Positions 16,429 to 26,648 are shown, counted from the stretch's first letter. The stretch is DNA of 64,000 nucleotides from an uncultured Roseobacter sp. (GCF_947495275.1 NZ_CANLYL010000004.1:310001-374000); one strand, 5' to 3'. Numbers and translations: made by a program. Notes: generated from the sequence alone by a model not told the origin.

Positions 16429-18567
16429 TCAGCGGTTTCCATGTGCCAATTTTTTGAGGGTCAAGTTGGAAGTATCAGTAGCGCTGCAACTCCCAAATGT
16501 GATCGGGTTGTTGTTGAGGCGTTCCGTGGTCGCCTCAAAAGCCTCCAGAGGCACTGGTTCGGTGAAATAGTAACCCTGAACCTGCTCGCATCCCGAGGCG
16601 GTGAGCTGTTCGATTTGTTCTGCGGTTTCAACGCCTTCCGCCACGGTGGAAACACCGATCTGTGCGGCCATCGTCAGGATTAGCTGAATGATGGGGATCG
16701 TATCCGGCAACTGATCGACAAAGGATTTGTCGATCTTGAGGCAGTTCAAAGGGAAACGAGTGATATAAGACAGGTTCGAGTAACCTGTACCAAAATCGTC
16801 GATGGCAATTCGGAAACCCAAATCCGTTATGGTTCGGAGCTTTTGAGCGATCATTTCGAGATCACCAATCAAGGCGGTTTCAGTAATTTCCAGCTCAATG
16901 TAGCCATGGGGAAAATCTGGCCGCTGGGCGAAGGAGCGCAGCGTTTCCATTAGCTGATCGCCCGAGAATTGGCGGGGCGACACATTGATCGACAATCCAA
17001 TATCCAGTCCGGTCCGATGCCATTCAATCGCCTGATGGCAACCTTCCTCCAGAACGAACTGCCCCAAAGTTTCAATGATCCCGGTTTCTTCGCAGATTGG
17101 AATGAATTTACCCGGCAAGATCAGCCCGCGTTCGGGATGGTTCCACCGAACCAGCGCTTCCGCAGAAACGACCCGGTTGCTGCGCAGATCGAACCTGGGT
17201 TGAAAGTAAAGGACGAACTCTCGATTTTCCAGGGCACGCATGAGCTCAATTTCGAGCTGATTGCGTTCAGATGCCTCGGTTCCCATTTTCTCATCAAAAA
17301 ACAAGAACTTGTTCCTGCCGCCCTGTTTGGAGGCATAGAGCGCGACATCAGCCCGCTGAACGGCATCCATGATGTTTTGATCGTCGGGTTTGATCATGGC
17401 GACACCGATGCTGATGGAGACATTCAGCAGGGTCGCTTCATATACCATGGGCTTGTTAATGGCGCGCCTCAGATGGTCAATTCTCTCGACCAACTGGTCG
17501 TCCTGCGCCACGTTCTTCAACAAAATGACAAATTCATCGCCACCCATACGCGCCAGAATATCCTGGTCACTTAGCTCCTCGTTGAATCTGGAGACCAGTT
17601 CTTTCAAGACCGCATCACCCATTTCGTGTCCAAAGCGATCATTGATCTGCTTGAAACGATCCACATCGAGATAAAGTAGAGCATAGGTCGTTGTCTTGTT
17701 CTTCTCCTCCAGCTCTTCCAATCGGGTCTGAATGAAAGATCGGTTGAAACAGCCTGTCAATTGGTCGCGTTCTGCAAGGTAGTGTGCTTGGTCACGTGCG
17801 TTTTTCAATTCGCTTACATCTATCGCGGTCACCAGAATGGCCGGGCTGCCTGTGACAGCATCAGAGCACCGTTTGGCTGAAATATCATACCAACGTGGAT
17901 CCGTCGCCGTTTGAACCAACGCAACCCGCCGGTTTTCCCCATTTTCGTCCAATGTCGCATCTAAGGAATCGTAGTCCACAGGGTCGGTGAACATATCCGA
18001 AAATCTGGCCATAGACCGTGGTATTGCGTTGCGCGCGGCGGGGTTCATGTAAAGCGCTGGCCCATCAACATCAAACAACATGATCATCACATCGGTATGA
18101 AGCAGGGCTTCCGCGCTTCTGAGGTTTTCGGGCAGGTCTTCGACGCTGCCGGTTGCCTCGCATTGCATCGCCATACGACCATCGGCCAACCGGAAACCGG
18201 AAAAAACCACCATGACGGTCTCTGGCTTCCCGTTTGGATAGAGGGTCCAGAGCTCGTTGAAGCTCGCGTTATGTTCTTCGAAATCAATCTGATACTGCTT
18301 GAGGCGCGCGGAAACAGCTGACGACATGCCTTTCGACATGTCGCGTGCGCACAAGGCCTCCTCGCTGTCAGCCTGCCAGAGTTCATAAGCAGGCGTGTTG
18401 GCGTGAACGACACGTGCATTGTCAATGTCATAGATCCAGACAGCAGTGCGCAGATTACGTGCGGCCTGAAACTGATCTATGGCGTTGTCAGTGGGGGGAG
18501 GGTCGTCGGCCGCACACTCCAGGTCCGCGGGCATGCGAACGCGGGGCGCCTTGTTACCTTCTCCCAT
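16429..18567 (-). CDS. PAS-GGDEF-EAL cyclic-di-GMP enzyme
   Basis: A 712-residue protein with no membrane segment. Two PAS-like regions (residues ~35-140 and ~145-265), a GGDEF domain (~275-430) with an intact GGDEF in RMGGDEFVI, and an EAL domain (~445-700) with EALVRWNHP, DDFGTGYSN and the Lys in LKIDKSFV. Both active sites look intact. The product-inhibition site RxxD five residues ahead of GGDEF reads SDQD, so feedback inhibition is probably lost. I chose the ATG at 18567 rather than the GTG three codons earlier because of its GGAG spacing. Net activity, synthesis or breakdown of c-di-GMP, cannot be told from sequence. Confidence 0.93.
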   Translation of the reverse strand: MGEGNKAPRVRMPADLECAADDPPPTDNAIDQFQAARNLRTAVWIYDIDNARVVHANTPAYELWQADSEEALCARDMSKGMSSAVSARLKQYQIDFEEHNASFNELWTLYPNGKPETVMVVFSGFRLADGRMAMQCEATGSVEDLPENLRSAEALLHTDVMIMLFDVDGPALYMNPAARNAIPRSMARFSDMFTDPVDYDSLDATLDENGENRRVALVQTATDPRWYDISAKRCSDAVTGSPAILVTAIDVSELKNARDQAHYLAERDQLTGCFNRSFIQTRLEELEEKNKTTTYALLYLDVDRFKQINDRFGHEMGDAVLKELVSRFNEELSDQDILARMGGDEFVILLKNVAQDDQLVERIDHLRRAINKPMVYEATLLNVSISIGVAMIKPDDQNIMDAVQRADVALYASKQGGRNKFLFFDEKMGTEASERNQLEIELMRALENREFVLYFQPRFDLRSNRVVSAEALVRWNHPERGLILPGKFIPICEETGIIETLGQFVLEEGCHQAIEWHRTGLDIGLSINVSPRQFSGDQLMETLRSFAQRPDFPHGYIELEITETALIGDLEMIAQKLRTITDLGFRIAIDDFGTGYSNLSYITRFPLNCLKIDKSFVDQLPDTIPIIQLILTMAAQIGVSTVAEGVETAEQIEQLTASGCEQVQGYYFTEPVPLEAFEATTERLNNNPITFGSCSATDTSNLTLKKLAHGNR

Positions 18568-18591
18568 TTTGCCCACTCCGGACTGTTTCGG

Positions 18592-19227
18592 TTAAGCAGC
18601 CGCCGAAGCCGAATGGCCCAGTGCGACCAGCGGGCGATAGTTATCAGTGGCGGCGACATCATCGATCCAGCGTGCAATGGCGGGATAATCTTCCAAGGTT
18701 AGACCGGCCTCTTCAAGCACGTGGGTATATCCGTAAATCGCGATATCAGCGATGGAGTACCCCGAGGACAATACAAACTTGCGCTCAGACAGATGCGCCT
18801 CAAGGCGCATCAGGCCGTTCAATGCGTTGTCCTGCCAAACCGCAATATCGGATGCGCGTTCTTCGCGTTGCTGCGGCAGAATAGTGGTAAAAAACCGCGC
18901 GGGAGAGATGAAAGGCTCCAGTTTGGATTGCTCGAAAAACATCCATTGCAACGCCTCGGCACGTTCATCGCGCGATTGCGGCATGAGGTGGGTGTCTTCG
19001 GCAATGTGCCACAACATGGCATTGCTTTCACCGATCCCAAATCCTGTTTCTGTCACAAGGTAGGGAACGACACCCAGCGGGTTGACCTTCAGATATGAAG
19101 GCGATTTCTGCTCGCCCGCCAGCACATCGATAATTTTCAGTTCAAAGGCGCGATCCAACTGATGAAACGCGAGCCAAGGCTTGAAACAGTTTCCTGATCC
19201 CAGGCAGGCATAGAGTTCCGGTGTCAT
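18592..19227 (-). CDS. Glutathione S-transferase family protein
   Basis: A 211-residue cytosolic protein with the two-domain GST layout: a thioredoxin-like N-terminal half with the cis-Pro signature NPLGVVPYLV and the glutathione-contacting IGESNAMLWHIAE, then a helical C-terminal half with SIADIAIYGYTHVLEEAGL. It resembles the alphaproteobacterial YfcG/Ure2-like group. The N-terminal catalytic residue region reads CLGSGNCFKPWLA, so Ser or Cys would be catalytic. It lies 197 nt downstream of coxG on the same strand, perhaps transcribed separately. Substrate unknown. Confidence 0.88.
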   Translation of the reverse strand: MTPELYACLGSGNCFKPWLAFHQLDRAFELKIIDVLAGEQKSPSYLKVNPLGVVPYLVTETGFGIGESNAMLWHIAEDTHLMPQSRDERAEALQWMFFEQSKLEPFISPARFFTTILPQQREERASDIAVWQDNALNGLMRLEAHLSERKFVLSSGYSIADIAIYGYTHVLEEAGLTLEDYPAIARWIDDVAATDNYRPLVALGHSASAAA

Positions 19228-19424
19228 AAATGGTCTCCAACGGCAGTTTTGAACTCCCGATATGGAAAACCAACCCTAACATTTCTTAAATGACCGTCTG
19301 AAACGGGGAGGGATGGTTAATGATTTCAGAAGGGGAAATTTGCAGTTTGTATAAAATCTGGCGTTGTCTATTAGCCATGATCCGAAGCGGTAATCCCGGT
19401 GGACGCGCCCGTGCTGCAAACCCT

Positions 19425-19877
19425 TCAGGATACCCGTTCTTCGTCCAGAATCTCCGCAAAATTCTTGAACAACTTGGCTGCGAGCTTCTTGGCTGTGCTC
19501 TGAACCAGGCGACTGCCAAGCTGCGCCAGCTTACCGCCTATTTGAGCAGAAGCATCATAGCGCAGAAGCGTGTCTTCTCCGTCTTCTTCCAAGGTGACAT
19601 CGGCACCGCCCTTTGCAAACCCGGCAACGCCACCATCGCCCTGACCCAAAAGGGAAAAATGATCCGGTGCCCGGGATTTATCGAGCGCGACTTCGCCAGA
19701 AAACTTGGCTTTTACAGGCCCCACTTTGAGTACCACCCGCGCTCTGAGTTCCGTGTCAGAATGCTGTGTCAGCTCTTCGCAACCTGGAATGCACTGTTGC
19801 AGGATATCCGGGTCGTTGAGCGCGGCATAGACACGCGCTTTGGGGGCTTTGATGACAATTTCGTCGGTCAGTTTCAT
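19425..19877 (-). CDS. coxG: CO dehydrogenase accessory protein CoxG (SRPBCC family)
   Basis: A 150-residue START/SRPBCC-fold protein with the CoxG opening IKAPKARVYAALNDPDILQQCIPGCEEL and the KVGPVKAKFSGEVAL strand. It is the last gene of the coxMSLDEFG series. In Oligotropha CoxG is thought to help anchor CO dehydrogenase at the membrane and pass electrons to quinone. The usual C-terminal membrane-targeting extension is absent: this protein ends soon after the SRPBCC fold (FAEILDEERVS). Confidence 0.88.
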   Translation of the reverse strand: MKLTDEIVIKAPKARVYAALNDPDILQQCIPGCEELTQHSDTELRARVVLKVGPVKAKFSGEVALDKSRAPDHFSLLGQGDGGVAGFAKGGADVTLEEDGEDTLLRYDASAQIGGKLAQLGSRLVQSTAKKLAAKLFKNFAEILDEERVS

Positions 19878-19971
19878 GAGTTTTCCTTAGTTAACCGATG
19901 TGTTCAGCCGTCTCGGCGGACGCGTGCGCTTGCCGGGTTGGACATTAGAGAAGTTAATGGGTGCCATGATC

Positions 19972-20772
19972 TCAACCACTCACCGGATCGCCCGTTAAGG
20001 TTTGACGTCTGATCTGCGTGAGGTCGGCCAGAATAGCCAAGGCAATCTCTTCGGGTGTTACGGCACCGATGTTAAGCCCTGCCGGTGCTTGCACCTTGTC
20101 GATGCGATGGCGTGGTATATCATCAGTATCAAGCTTCTCTGTCAGCGAGGCATATTTCATCCGGCTGCCAACAAATGCCAGGTGCTCAACCTCTTGGGTG
20201 AGTGCCCTTCGCAGGGCGGCCAGATCTCCTTGACCTTGTGTGGCAATTACGATCACGCGTCGTCGACCTGGCACTGCCTTGGGCAGCGTGTCCTCTGAAG
20301 ACAAAGCGTTGACGTCCCAATCAAACTGCGTCGCAAGTTGATTGAGAGCCGTTGCCACGGGTGACGCACCAAAAATCACCAGCTCGGGACGGGGCAGGCA
20401 CGGTTCGACGAAGATATCGATCGTGCCCCTGGAAGGGCAGCCATTGCGTGCAAATTTCACGCCCTCCACTTCATCGCCTGCGGTCAGTCCTTTTTCGGAG
20501 AGAACATCGTCGGGAGCGATGGAAATCAATTGCGGCGCGTTCTCTGAAAAGGCCTTGAGCGTGGCTTTCGTTACGGCACCGCGCGTGCAGCCGCCGCCAA
20601 GCCATCCGTGCAGAATGGTGCCATCGCGGCGCAAAAGCGCCTTTGCGCCCGGTTTGGCAGCGGTGGCACCGGCTGTCCGCACGATCGTGGCCACGGCAAA
20701 GGGCTCTTCGCGCAGGCGCAGGTCTTCAAGTGCATCGGACATTTGCGGATCAAGGAGCTCTTTTGGCATCAT
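19972..20772 (-). CDS. coxF: XdhC/CoxI-family maturation factor (CoxF)
   Basis: A 266-residue protein with the N-terminal XdhC/CoxI domain (TIVRTAGATAAKPGAKALL, GWLGGGCTRGAV with the conserved Cys) and a C-terminal Rossmann domain (ELVIFGASPVATALNQL, then HLAFVGSRMKYASL and GLNIGAVTPEEIALAILAD). Proteins of this family load or sulfurate the molybdenum cofactor of xanthine-oxidase-type enzymes. It starts ATGATG and overlaps the coxE stop, so it is translationally coupled. The position matches coxF of Oligotropha. Confidence 0.85.
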   Translation of the reverse strand: MMPKELLDPQMSDALEDLRLREEPFAVATIVRTAGATAAKPGAKALLRRDGTILHGWLGGGCTRGAVTKATLKAFSENAPQLISIAPDDVLSEKGLTAGDEVEGVKFARNGCPSRGTIDIFVEPCLPRPELVIFGASPVATALNQLATQFDWDVNALSSEDTLPKAVPGRRRVIVIATQGQGDLAALRRALTQEVEHLAFVGSRMKYASLTEKLDTDDIPRHRIDKVQAPAGLNIGAVTPEEIALAILADLTQIRRQTLTGDPVSG

Positions 20773-21950
20773 ATGCGTACCAGCTCCGGCTCCAGCGCCG
20801 CCAGATCGTCCAGCGTATTGGCTGCTTTGAACAGATCAAGATGGGGCAGGGCGGCGGCCATCCCGCGCGCTGTCGCTTCGTATTCCTGCCATCCTTTCAG
20901 AGGGTTAAGCCAGATGACTTTGCATCCGCGCTTTTTCAGCCGCGCGAGGGCTGCGGACAAAACTTCCGGCGCGTCGGTGTCATAGCCGTCCGACAAGATC
21001 AGAACGACAGTGCGCCCATCGACGAACCGTTTTGCATAGCTGTCGGCAAATTGGCCAAGGCTACCGCCGATCTTCGAGCCCCCGGCAAAACCATCCGCCA
21101 TCAGCGACATGCGTGCCAGCGCCCGCAGTGCGTCCTTGTCGCGCAGCGCATCGGTGATGCGCACAAGGCGGGTATGAAAAAGATAGGCGTCGGCGGTCGG
21201 ATCCGCCCGCATCAACCCGGCCAGAAAGGCCAGAAACACCTGTGCATAGACCGACATGGAGCCTGAGACATCACAGATCGCCGCTATTTTTCGACTGCGG
21301 TCGGGGCGATGTTTCAGGGGCAGCTGAAAGGGCTCACCCCCCGAGGCGAGGCTTTGGCGGATCACCTTGCGAAAATGCAATCGGTCGCCTTTGCGCGCGG
21401 CCCTGCGCCGACGCGAGCGCCGGTCCCGCAAGGCCGCGCCCAGCCGTCGGGCGACCTGTTCCGCTGCCTTGATGTCGGCAGGCTGCACCAGATCACGCAG
21501 GTCCTTTTTCATCAGATTGGTAACCTCGGTGGCAATCAGCTTGCCTTGTCCGCCCGCCTCCGACCTGCCTGATCCGGCGTCGGGTGACGTTGCTTCCCCG
21601 CCGCCCGACCGGGCTTCGCCTTGCGCGCTGCGCGACGAATGAACATGGTTTTTGGCGCTAATGCCCGAGGTGGGCGCGATCTTGCGTTTGACCCTGCCGC
21701 CGTTCAGCCAGAAGCTGTCGAAAAGCGCGTCGAAACGGTCCACATCCTCCTTGCAGCCGGTGCAAATTGCCCGTAGCGCCAGCCTGCTCTGCTCCGGCCG
21801 TGTTGCCTTGATCTGACAGAGGGCGCTCAGGGCCAGATCGGTCTCTGCCACACCCAGACGCAGGCCGTTTTCGCGCAGATGCGCCAGAAATCCGCTGATA
21901 CGTGCCGCCGGTCCGGGATCACGGGCGGAAAACCTTGTGACCCGGCTCAT
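20769..21950 (-). CDS. coxE: CoxE, VWA-domain CO dehydrogenase maturation protein
   Basis: A 393-residue protein. The C-terminal half is a von Willebrand A domain with an intact MIDAS motif DVSGSMS (residues 227-233) and LSDGYDTD; the middle (~100-140) is a low-complexity Gly/Ser-rich linker and ~170-190 is strongly basic. CoxE works with the AAA ATPase CoxD to install the Cu-S part of the Mo-Cu active site (known for Oligotropha). Overlaps coxD and coxF by 4 nt each. Confidence 0.92.
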   Translation of the reverse strand: MSRVTRFSARDPGPAARISGFLAHLRENGLRLGVAETDLALSALCQIKATRPEQSRLALRAICTGCKEDVDRFDALFDSFWLNGGRVKRKIAPTSGISAKNHVHSSRSAQGEARSGGGEATSPDAGSGRSEAGGQGKLIATEVTNLMKKDLRDLVQPADIKAAEQVARRLGAALRDRRSRRRRAARKGDRLHFRKVIRQSLASGGEPFQLPLKHRPDRSRKIAAICDVSGSMSVYAQVFLAFLAGLMRADPTADAYLFHTRLVRITDALRDKDALRALARMSLMADGFAGGSKIGGSLGQFADSYAKRFVDGRTVVLILSDGYDTDAPEVLSAALARLKKRGCKVIWLNPLKGWQEYEATARGMAAALPHLDLFKAANTLDDLAALEPELVRI

Positions 21951-22822
21951 GCGGCGCGCCCGGCGATGCGTTGGGCCACTTCGGTGGTGATATTGGCCTG
22001 ATCGCTTTGAGTTTTCAGCAGGGTGGTCAGGCTGGCCTGCAACACTGCCGGATCCGCCGTCAGATCAGCGACACCAAGGCCCATCAGAGCCGCCGCGAAA
22101 TCCAGTGTTTCCGCAATGCCGGGTGTCTTTTCCAACTCTTCTTTGCGAATATTTTGAACGAAACCAATGACCTGCGCGGCGAGTTCCATCTCAATTTCCG
22201 GGCAGCGCGCCGCGAGAATGGCCAGTTCCGTGGGTCGATCCGGATAGTCCACATAGGTATAAAGACAGCGCCTGCGCAGCGCATCCGACAGATCGCGCGT
22301 GCCGTTGGAGGTCAGCACCACAATGGGCTGCGTCACCGCCTTGATGGTTCCAAGTTCGGGGATGGTGATCTGATAATCGGCCAGTATTTCCAGCAGATAG
22401 GCCTCAAATTCCTCATCGGCGCGGTCAATTTCGTCGATCAGCAGAACCGGTGGTTTTTCCTGTCGGATGGCGGCCAGAAGCGGGCGCTCCAGCAGGAAAT
22501 CTTCGGAAAAAATGCGCGCTTCGACGCTGGATCCGGTTTCACCATGTTCCGCAGCGGCCCGGATGCTGAGAAGCTGGCGCTGATAGTTCCATTCGTAAAT
22601 TGCCTGTGCTGCATCCAGCCCTTCGTAGCATTGCAGACGCAGCAACCGCGTGTCCTGAACGGCGGCCAGCACGCGCGCGACTTCGGTCTTGCCAACCCCG
22701 GCGGCCCCTTCCAGCAACATGGGCCGGCCCAGTGTCAGTGCCAGATGAAGGGCGACTGCGAGGTCATCTGAGGCGACATACCCTTGTGTCGCCATGTCGG
22801 ATTGCAGGTCAGTCCAGGCCAT
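21947..22822 (-). CDS. coxD: CoxD, MoxR-type AAA+ ATPase
   Basis: A 291-residue MoxR/RavA-like AAA+ ATPase. Walker A is GAAGVGKT (residues 39-46), Walker B is VLLIDE (126-131), and the arginine-bearing RRRCLYTYVDYPD segment follows. CoxD is a chaperone-like ATPase that partially unfolds apo CO dehydrogenase for metal-cluster assembly. The ATG at 22822 is preferred over the GTG two codons upstream because it is correctly spaced behind AAGAGA. It lies 50 nt after coxL and overlaps coxE by 4 nt. Confidence 0.93.
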   Translation of the reverse strand: MAWTDLQSDMATQGYVASDDLAVALHLALTLGRPMLLEGAAGVGKTEVARVLAAVQDTRLLRLQCYEGLDAAQAIYEWNYQRQLLSIRAAAEHGETGSSVEARIFSEDFLLERPLLAAIRQEKPPVLLIDEIDRADEEFEAYLLEILADYQITIPELGTIKAVTQPIVVLTSNGTRDLSDALRRRCLYTYVDYPDRPTELAILAARCPEIEMELAAQVIGFVQNIRKEELEKTPGIAETLDFAAALMGLGVADLTADPAVLQASLTTLLKTQSDQANITTEVAQRIAGRAA

Positions 22823-22872
22823 GATCACGTCTCTTGAAAAGGGGGGCGGATAGCGTGACCCGCCCTGACAGC

Positions 22873-25290
22873 TTAATCGTGCAGCCCAAGATCATTGGCG
22901 ATCTTCCAGATGCGCCAGTGATCATGCGGCATATGTGCCTGACGCAGCCCGAAAGCGCGGAAGGCATCATGCACCGCATTGGAGAACGCCGGAACACCAC
23001 CCACATTGGGGCTCTCCCCAACGCCTTTTGCGCCAATCGGATGATGCGGCGAGGGCGTTTCGGTGTGATCGGTGACATAGTTGGGCGTCTCCCAGGCGGT
23101 GGGGATGAAGAAATCCATCAACGTGCCGGTCTTGCAATTGCCCAGATCATCATAGGCAATCTCCTGACCCATCGCGATGGCCAGCGCTTCGGTCAGCCCG
23201 CCATGTACCTGTCCTTCGATCACCATCGGGTTGATCCGGGTGCCGCAATCGTCCAGCGCATAGAATTGCCGGATGTCGGTAGTGCCGGTGTCCACATCTA
23301 CATCCATCACGCAGACATAGGCGCCAAAGGGATAGGTCATATTGGGCGGGTCGTAATAGCTGACCGCCTCCAGCCCCGGCTCTATCCCTGGGATCGCCTG
23401 ATTGTAGGCGGCGTAGGCTATTTCCTTCATGGTCTTGAAGCGTTCCGGCGCGCCTTTCAGCACAAAGCGGTCCACATCGAATTCCACGTCATCGTCATGC
23501 ACCTCCAGCAGATAGGCCGCGATCATCTGGGCCTTGGCGCGGATTTTGCGCCCTGCCAGCGCCGTGGCGGCCCCCGCAACCGGGGTAGAGCGCGACCCGT
23601 AGGTGCCCAAGCCATAAGGTGCGGTATCTGTGTCGCCTTCCTCGATGGTGATCGAATCCGCCGGAATACCGGTTTCGGTGGCCAGAATTTGCGCAAATGT
23701 CGTGGCGTGACCCTGCCCCTGACTGATGGTGCCGAGCCGCGCGATGGCGGAACCTGTCGGGTGAATTCTGATCTCGCAACTGTCGAACATGCCCATGCCC
23801 AGAATATCGCAATTCTTGACCGGTCCGGCCCCGACGATCTCCGTAAAGAAACTGAGGCCGACACCCATAAGCTTGCGCGTCTCGCCACGTTTGAACGCTT
23901 CGACCCGTTCGGCCTGTTCGCGGCGCAGATCGTCATAGCCAACCGACGAGAGCGCCTTGTCCCAGGCGGTGTGGTAGTCGCCTGAATCGTATTCCCAGCC
24001 CAGAGCGGACTGATAGGGGAACTGATCCTTGCGGATAAAATTGATCCGGCGCAGTTCCGCCGCATCCATGTTCAGCTCCATCGCCAGCACTTCGATCATG
24101 CGTTCGATGAAATAGGCGGCTTCCGTCACCCGGAAGGAACAGCGATATGCGACGCCGCCCGGAGCCTTGTTGGTATAGACGCCATCGACGCCCACATAGG
24201 CCACCGGAATGTCGTAAGACCCCGTGCAGATGTGGAAGAACCCGGCGGGGTATTTGGTGGGATCGGCACAGGCGTCAAAGGCTCCGTGATCGGCTGTCAC
24301 ATGGCAGTGCAACCCGGTGATCTTGCCCCCCTTGGTGGCGCTGATCTTGCCCTTCATCCAATAGTCGCGGGCAAAGGCTGTGGCCATCAGGTTTTCCATC
24401 CGGTCTTCCACCCATTTGACCGGCTGGCCCGTCACGATGGAGGCGACGATGGAGCAGACATAGCCGGGGTAGACGCCGACCTTGTTGCCGAAACCGCCCC
24501 CGATATCGGGGCTGACCACGCGGATATTGTGTTCCTCAATGCCCGAGAGCAGTGAGGCGACCGTGCGCACTACATGCGGGGCCTGAAACGTGCCATAAAG
24601 CGTCAGCTTGCCGTTGACCTTATCCATGGAGGCCACCGCGCCGCAGGTTTCCAGCGGGCAGGGGTGGGTGCGGTGGTAATAGACCATCTCTTCGGCCACG
24701 ACCTCGGCGCTGTCGATCACCTCCTCCGTCGCCGCCTTGTCGCCTTCTTCCCACAGGAAGATGTGGTTGTGATGGCGGCGCGGACCATGGGCGCCATCGG
24801 CCCCGTCCTCAAGGTCCTCGCGCAGCACCGTGTCCGATTTTATTGCTTCGAACGGGTCGATCAGAACGGGCAGTTCTTCGTAGTCAACCTCGACCAGCTC
24901 CACGGCATCAGCGGCGACATAGCGGTCGCGCGCCACCACAAAGGCCACTTCCTGCCCTTGAAACAGCACCTTGCCGTCGGCCAGCACCATCTGTTTGTCG
25001 CCTGCCAGCGTCGGCATCCAGTGCAGCGACAAAGGCTCCAGATCCTTAGCGGTCAGAACGGCCACAACACCGTCCAGTGCCATCGCCGCATCTATGTTGA
25101 TCGATTTGACGCGCGCATGCGCATAGGGCGAGCGCACGAAATCGCCGTGCAGCATGCCGGGCAATTTGATGTCGTCAACGTAGTTGCCCTTGCCTTGGGT
25201 GAAACGCACGTCCTCGACGCGTTTGCGGGCGCAGCCCATGCCCTTGAGGTTGGCGACGCGCTCTTCGCGGTTGTCCACTTCGTCCTTCAT
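22873..25290 (-). CDS. coxL: Aerobic CO dehydrogenase large subunit, form I
   Basis: An 805-residue molybdopterin subunit. The active-site loop AYRCSFR is at residues 381-387 with Cys384, the copper-sulfur ligand equivalent to Cys388 of Oligotropha; this loop defines form I (true CO-oxidising) enzymes, as opposed to AYRGAGR of form II. The catalytic Glu is at ~759 in [12 protein letters not shown], matching Glu763. Also present: [10 protein letters not shown] (262-270) and [14 protein letters not shown] Mo-cofactor contacts ([12 protein letters not shown]). It oxidises CO to CO2 at a Mo-S-Cu centre, with CoxM and CoxS relaying electrons. Starts by a 4-nt overlap with coxS. Length is within a few residues of characterised CoxL. 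Confidence 0.97.
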   Translation of the reverse strand: MKDEVDNREERVANLKGMGCARKRVEDVRFTQGKGNYVDDIKLPGMLHGDFVRSPYAHARVKSINIDAAMALDGVVAVLTAKDLEPLSLHWMPTLAGDKQMVLADGKVLFQGQEVAFVVARDRYVAADAVELVEVDYEELPVLIDPFEAIKSDTVLREDLEDGADGAHGPRRHHNHIFLWEEGDKAATEEVIDSAEVVAEEMVYYHRTHPCPLETCGAVASMDKVNGKLTLYGTFQAPHVVRTVASLLSGIEEHNIRVVSPDIGGGFGNKVGVYPGYVCSIVASIVTGQPVKWVEDRMENLMATAFARDYWMKGKISATKGGKITGLHCHVTADHGAFDACADPTKYPAGFFHICTGSYDIPVAYVGVDGVYTNKAPGGVAYRCSFRVTEAAYFIERMIEVLAMELNMDAAELRRINFIRKDQFPYQSALGWEYDSGDYHTAWDKALSSVGYDDLRREQAERVEAFKRGETRKLMGVGLSFFTEIVGAGPVKNCDILGMGMFDSCEIRIHPTGSAIARLGTISQGQGHATTFAQILATETGIPADSITIEEGDTDTAPYGLGTYGSRSTPVAGAATALAGRKIRAKAQMIAAYLLEVHDDDVEFDVDRFVLKGAPERFKTMKEIAYAAYNQAIPGIEPGLEAVSYYDPPNMTYPFGAYVCVMDVDVDTGTTDIRQFYALDDCGTRINPMVIEGQVHGGLTEALAIAMGQEIAYDDLGNCKTGTLMDFFIPTAWETPNYVTDHTETPSPHHPIGAKGVGESPNVGGVPAFSNAVHDAFRAFGLRQAHMPHDHWRIWKIANDLGLHD

Positions 25291-25781
25291 TCTGCGGCCT
25301 CCTTTGAAGCATTCATCTGCGCCGCAGCGGCCAGAATGGATTTCACGATGTTCTGATAGCCTGTACAGCGGCAAAGGTTGCCCGCCATGCCAAACCGCAC
25401 CTCTTCTTCCGTCGGGTTCGGGTTTTCCTCCAGCAACTTGTGCGCCCGGGTGATCATTCCCGGCGTACAGAACCCGCATTGCAACCCGTGGTGTTCGCGG
25501 AAGGTTTCTTGCAGGACATGCAGCGCATCAGGGCTGCCCAACCCTTCGATGGTGGTTACCTCCGTGCCATTGGCCTGACCCACAAACATGGTGCAGGATT
25601 TCACGGATTTGCCGTTCACGATCACCGTGCAGGCACCGCAATGGGAGGTTTCGCAGCCCACATGCGGGCCGGTCAGGTTCAACCGCTCGCGCAGCGCGTA
25701 GATGAGCAGTTCGCGCGGCTCGGCGAGGAATTCCGCGTCCTGCCCATTCACGGTGAGTTTCACATGCATCTTGTCTGGCAT
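25287..25781 (-). CDS. coxS: Aerobic CO dehydrogenase small (iron-sulfur) subunit
   Basis: A 164-residue protein with two [2Fe-2S] clusters. The plant-ferredoxin-type ligands are Cys43, 48, 51 and 63 ([12 protein letters not shown]), and the alpha-helical second cluster uses Cys102, 105, 137 and 139 (QCGFC..CRC). Length and Cys positions match CoxS of Oligotropha almost exactly. It carries electrons from CoxL to the FAD of CoxM. A GGAAG ribosome site precedes the ATG, 12 nt after coxM; it overlaps coxL by 4 nt. Confidence 0.96.
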   Translation of the reverse strand: MPDKMHVKLTVNGQDAEFLAEPRELLIYALRERLNLTGPHVGCETSHCGACTVIVNGKSVKSCTMFVGQANGTEVTTIEGLGSPDALHVLQETFREHHGLQCGFCTPGMITRAHKLLEENPNPTEEEVRFGMAGNLCRCTGYQNIVKSILAAAAQMNASKEAAE

Positions 25782-25793
25782 TTCGCTTCCTTT

Positions 25794-26648
25794 CTATGCG
25801 CGCGCCCAGGCGCTCTGGATCGCGCGGGTCAGGATCACGCCAGCCACATGGCGCTTGAAGGCGACGGGGCCGCGGTTGTCTTCGGTGGGGTCGATGTCGG
25901 CAAGCGCGGCCTCAACGGCGGCCTTGATGGCCGTTTCGTCGACGGAGGTGCCCTGCAAAGCAGCACCTGCCGCTTGCGACCAGACCGGAACGTCGCTGAG
26001 ATTGGTCATGGCAATGGAGGCGGCAGTACATTGCGCGCCCTCCTTGCCTAGCTGGACGGCGGCGGCGGCGGTCGCATAATCGCCGATTTTACGTTTTTGC
26101 TTTTCATAGGCGTACCCGCCCGCGGGCGCGGCAAAGGAGACGGAGGTCAGAACCTCTTCATCCGCGCGCTCGGTCATATAGGCGGCCTCGTAAAAATCGC
26201 GCGCCGCAACGCTGCGTTCACCGTCAGGACCGACAAGAGTGAATTGCGCATCAAGGCACTGCATCAGCCCGGGCATGTCATTGCCGGGATCGCCATTGGC
26301 GACATTGCCACCGAGCGTCCCCATATAACGCACCTGCGGATCAGCGATCTGCAAGGCCGCCTCGCGCAGAATGGGCGCGGCCTCGGCCAGCCCCGCGTGA
26401 TCAATCAGATCGGCCTGCGTCGCCATGGCCCCGATGCGGATGGTGCCGCCTTCTATCGATATGCCGTCAAGACCGGCCACGTCTTGCAAATCAATCAGGT
26501 GCGGCACCTCTGCCATGCGCAGTTTCATCATCGGGATCAGGCTGTGCCCACCCGCCATCACGCGCGCATCGTCTCCATGTTCTTCGAGCAGGGCGATCAC
26601 GCCCGCGATGTCCGTGGGCCGGTAATAATCGAACGGCGCTGGAATCAT
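25794..26648 (-). CDS. coxM: Aerobic CO dehydrogenase medium (FAD) subunit
   Basis: A 284-residue FAD subunit of the xanthine-oxidase family. FAD-binding motifs AGGHS (32-36) and TLGGN (111-115) are both present, as in Oligotropha CoxM (288 residues). The ATG at 26648 is clear: it follows GGAGGTGT and the protein begins MIPAPFDYYRPT; a longer frame upstream has no homologous residues. First gene of the coxMSLDEFG operon. The 138 nt before it contain a direct repeat that fits a LytTR binding site. Confidence 0.96.
   Translation of the reverse strand: MIPAPFDYYRPTDIAGVIALLEEHGDDARVMAGGHSLIPMMKLRMAEVPHLIDLQDVAGLDGISIEGGTIRIGAMATQADLIDHAGLAEAAPILREAALQIADPQVRYMGTLGGNVANGDPGNDMPGLMQCLDAQFTLVGPDGERSVAARDFYEAAYMTERADEEVLTSVSFAAPAGGYAYEKQKRKIGDYATAAAAVQLGKEGAQCTAASIAMTNLSDVPVWSQAAGAALQGTSVDETAIKAAVEAALADIDPTEDNRGPVAFKRHVAGVILTRAIQSAWARA

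Noticed and set aside
19972-25290. Xanthine dehydrogenase or form II CO-dehydrogenase-like cluster
   Set aside because: CoxL carries AYRCSFR rather than AYRGAGR, the order is M-S-L, and coxD, coxE and coxG are present.
22834-25356. Long rightward open frames opposite coxL
   Set aside because: Antisense to coxL with its intact active site; no ribosome site or family features.
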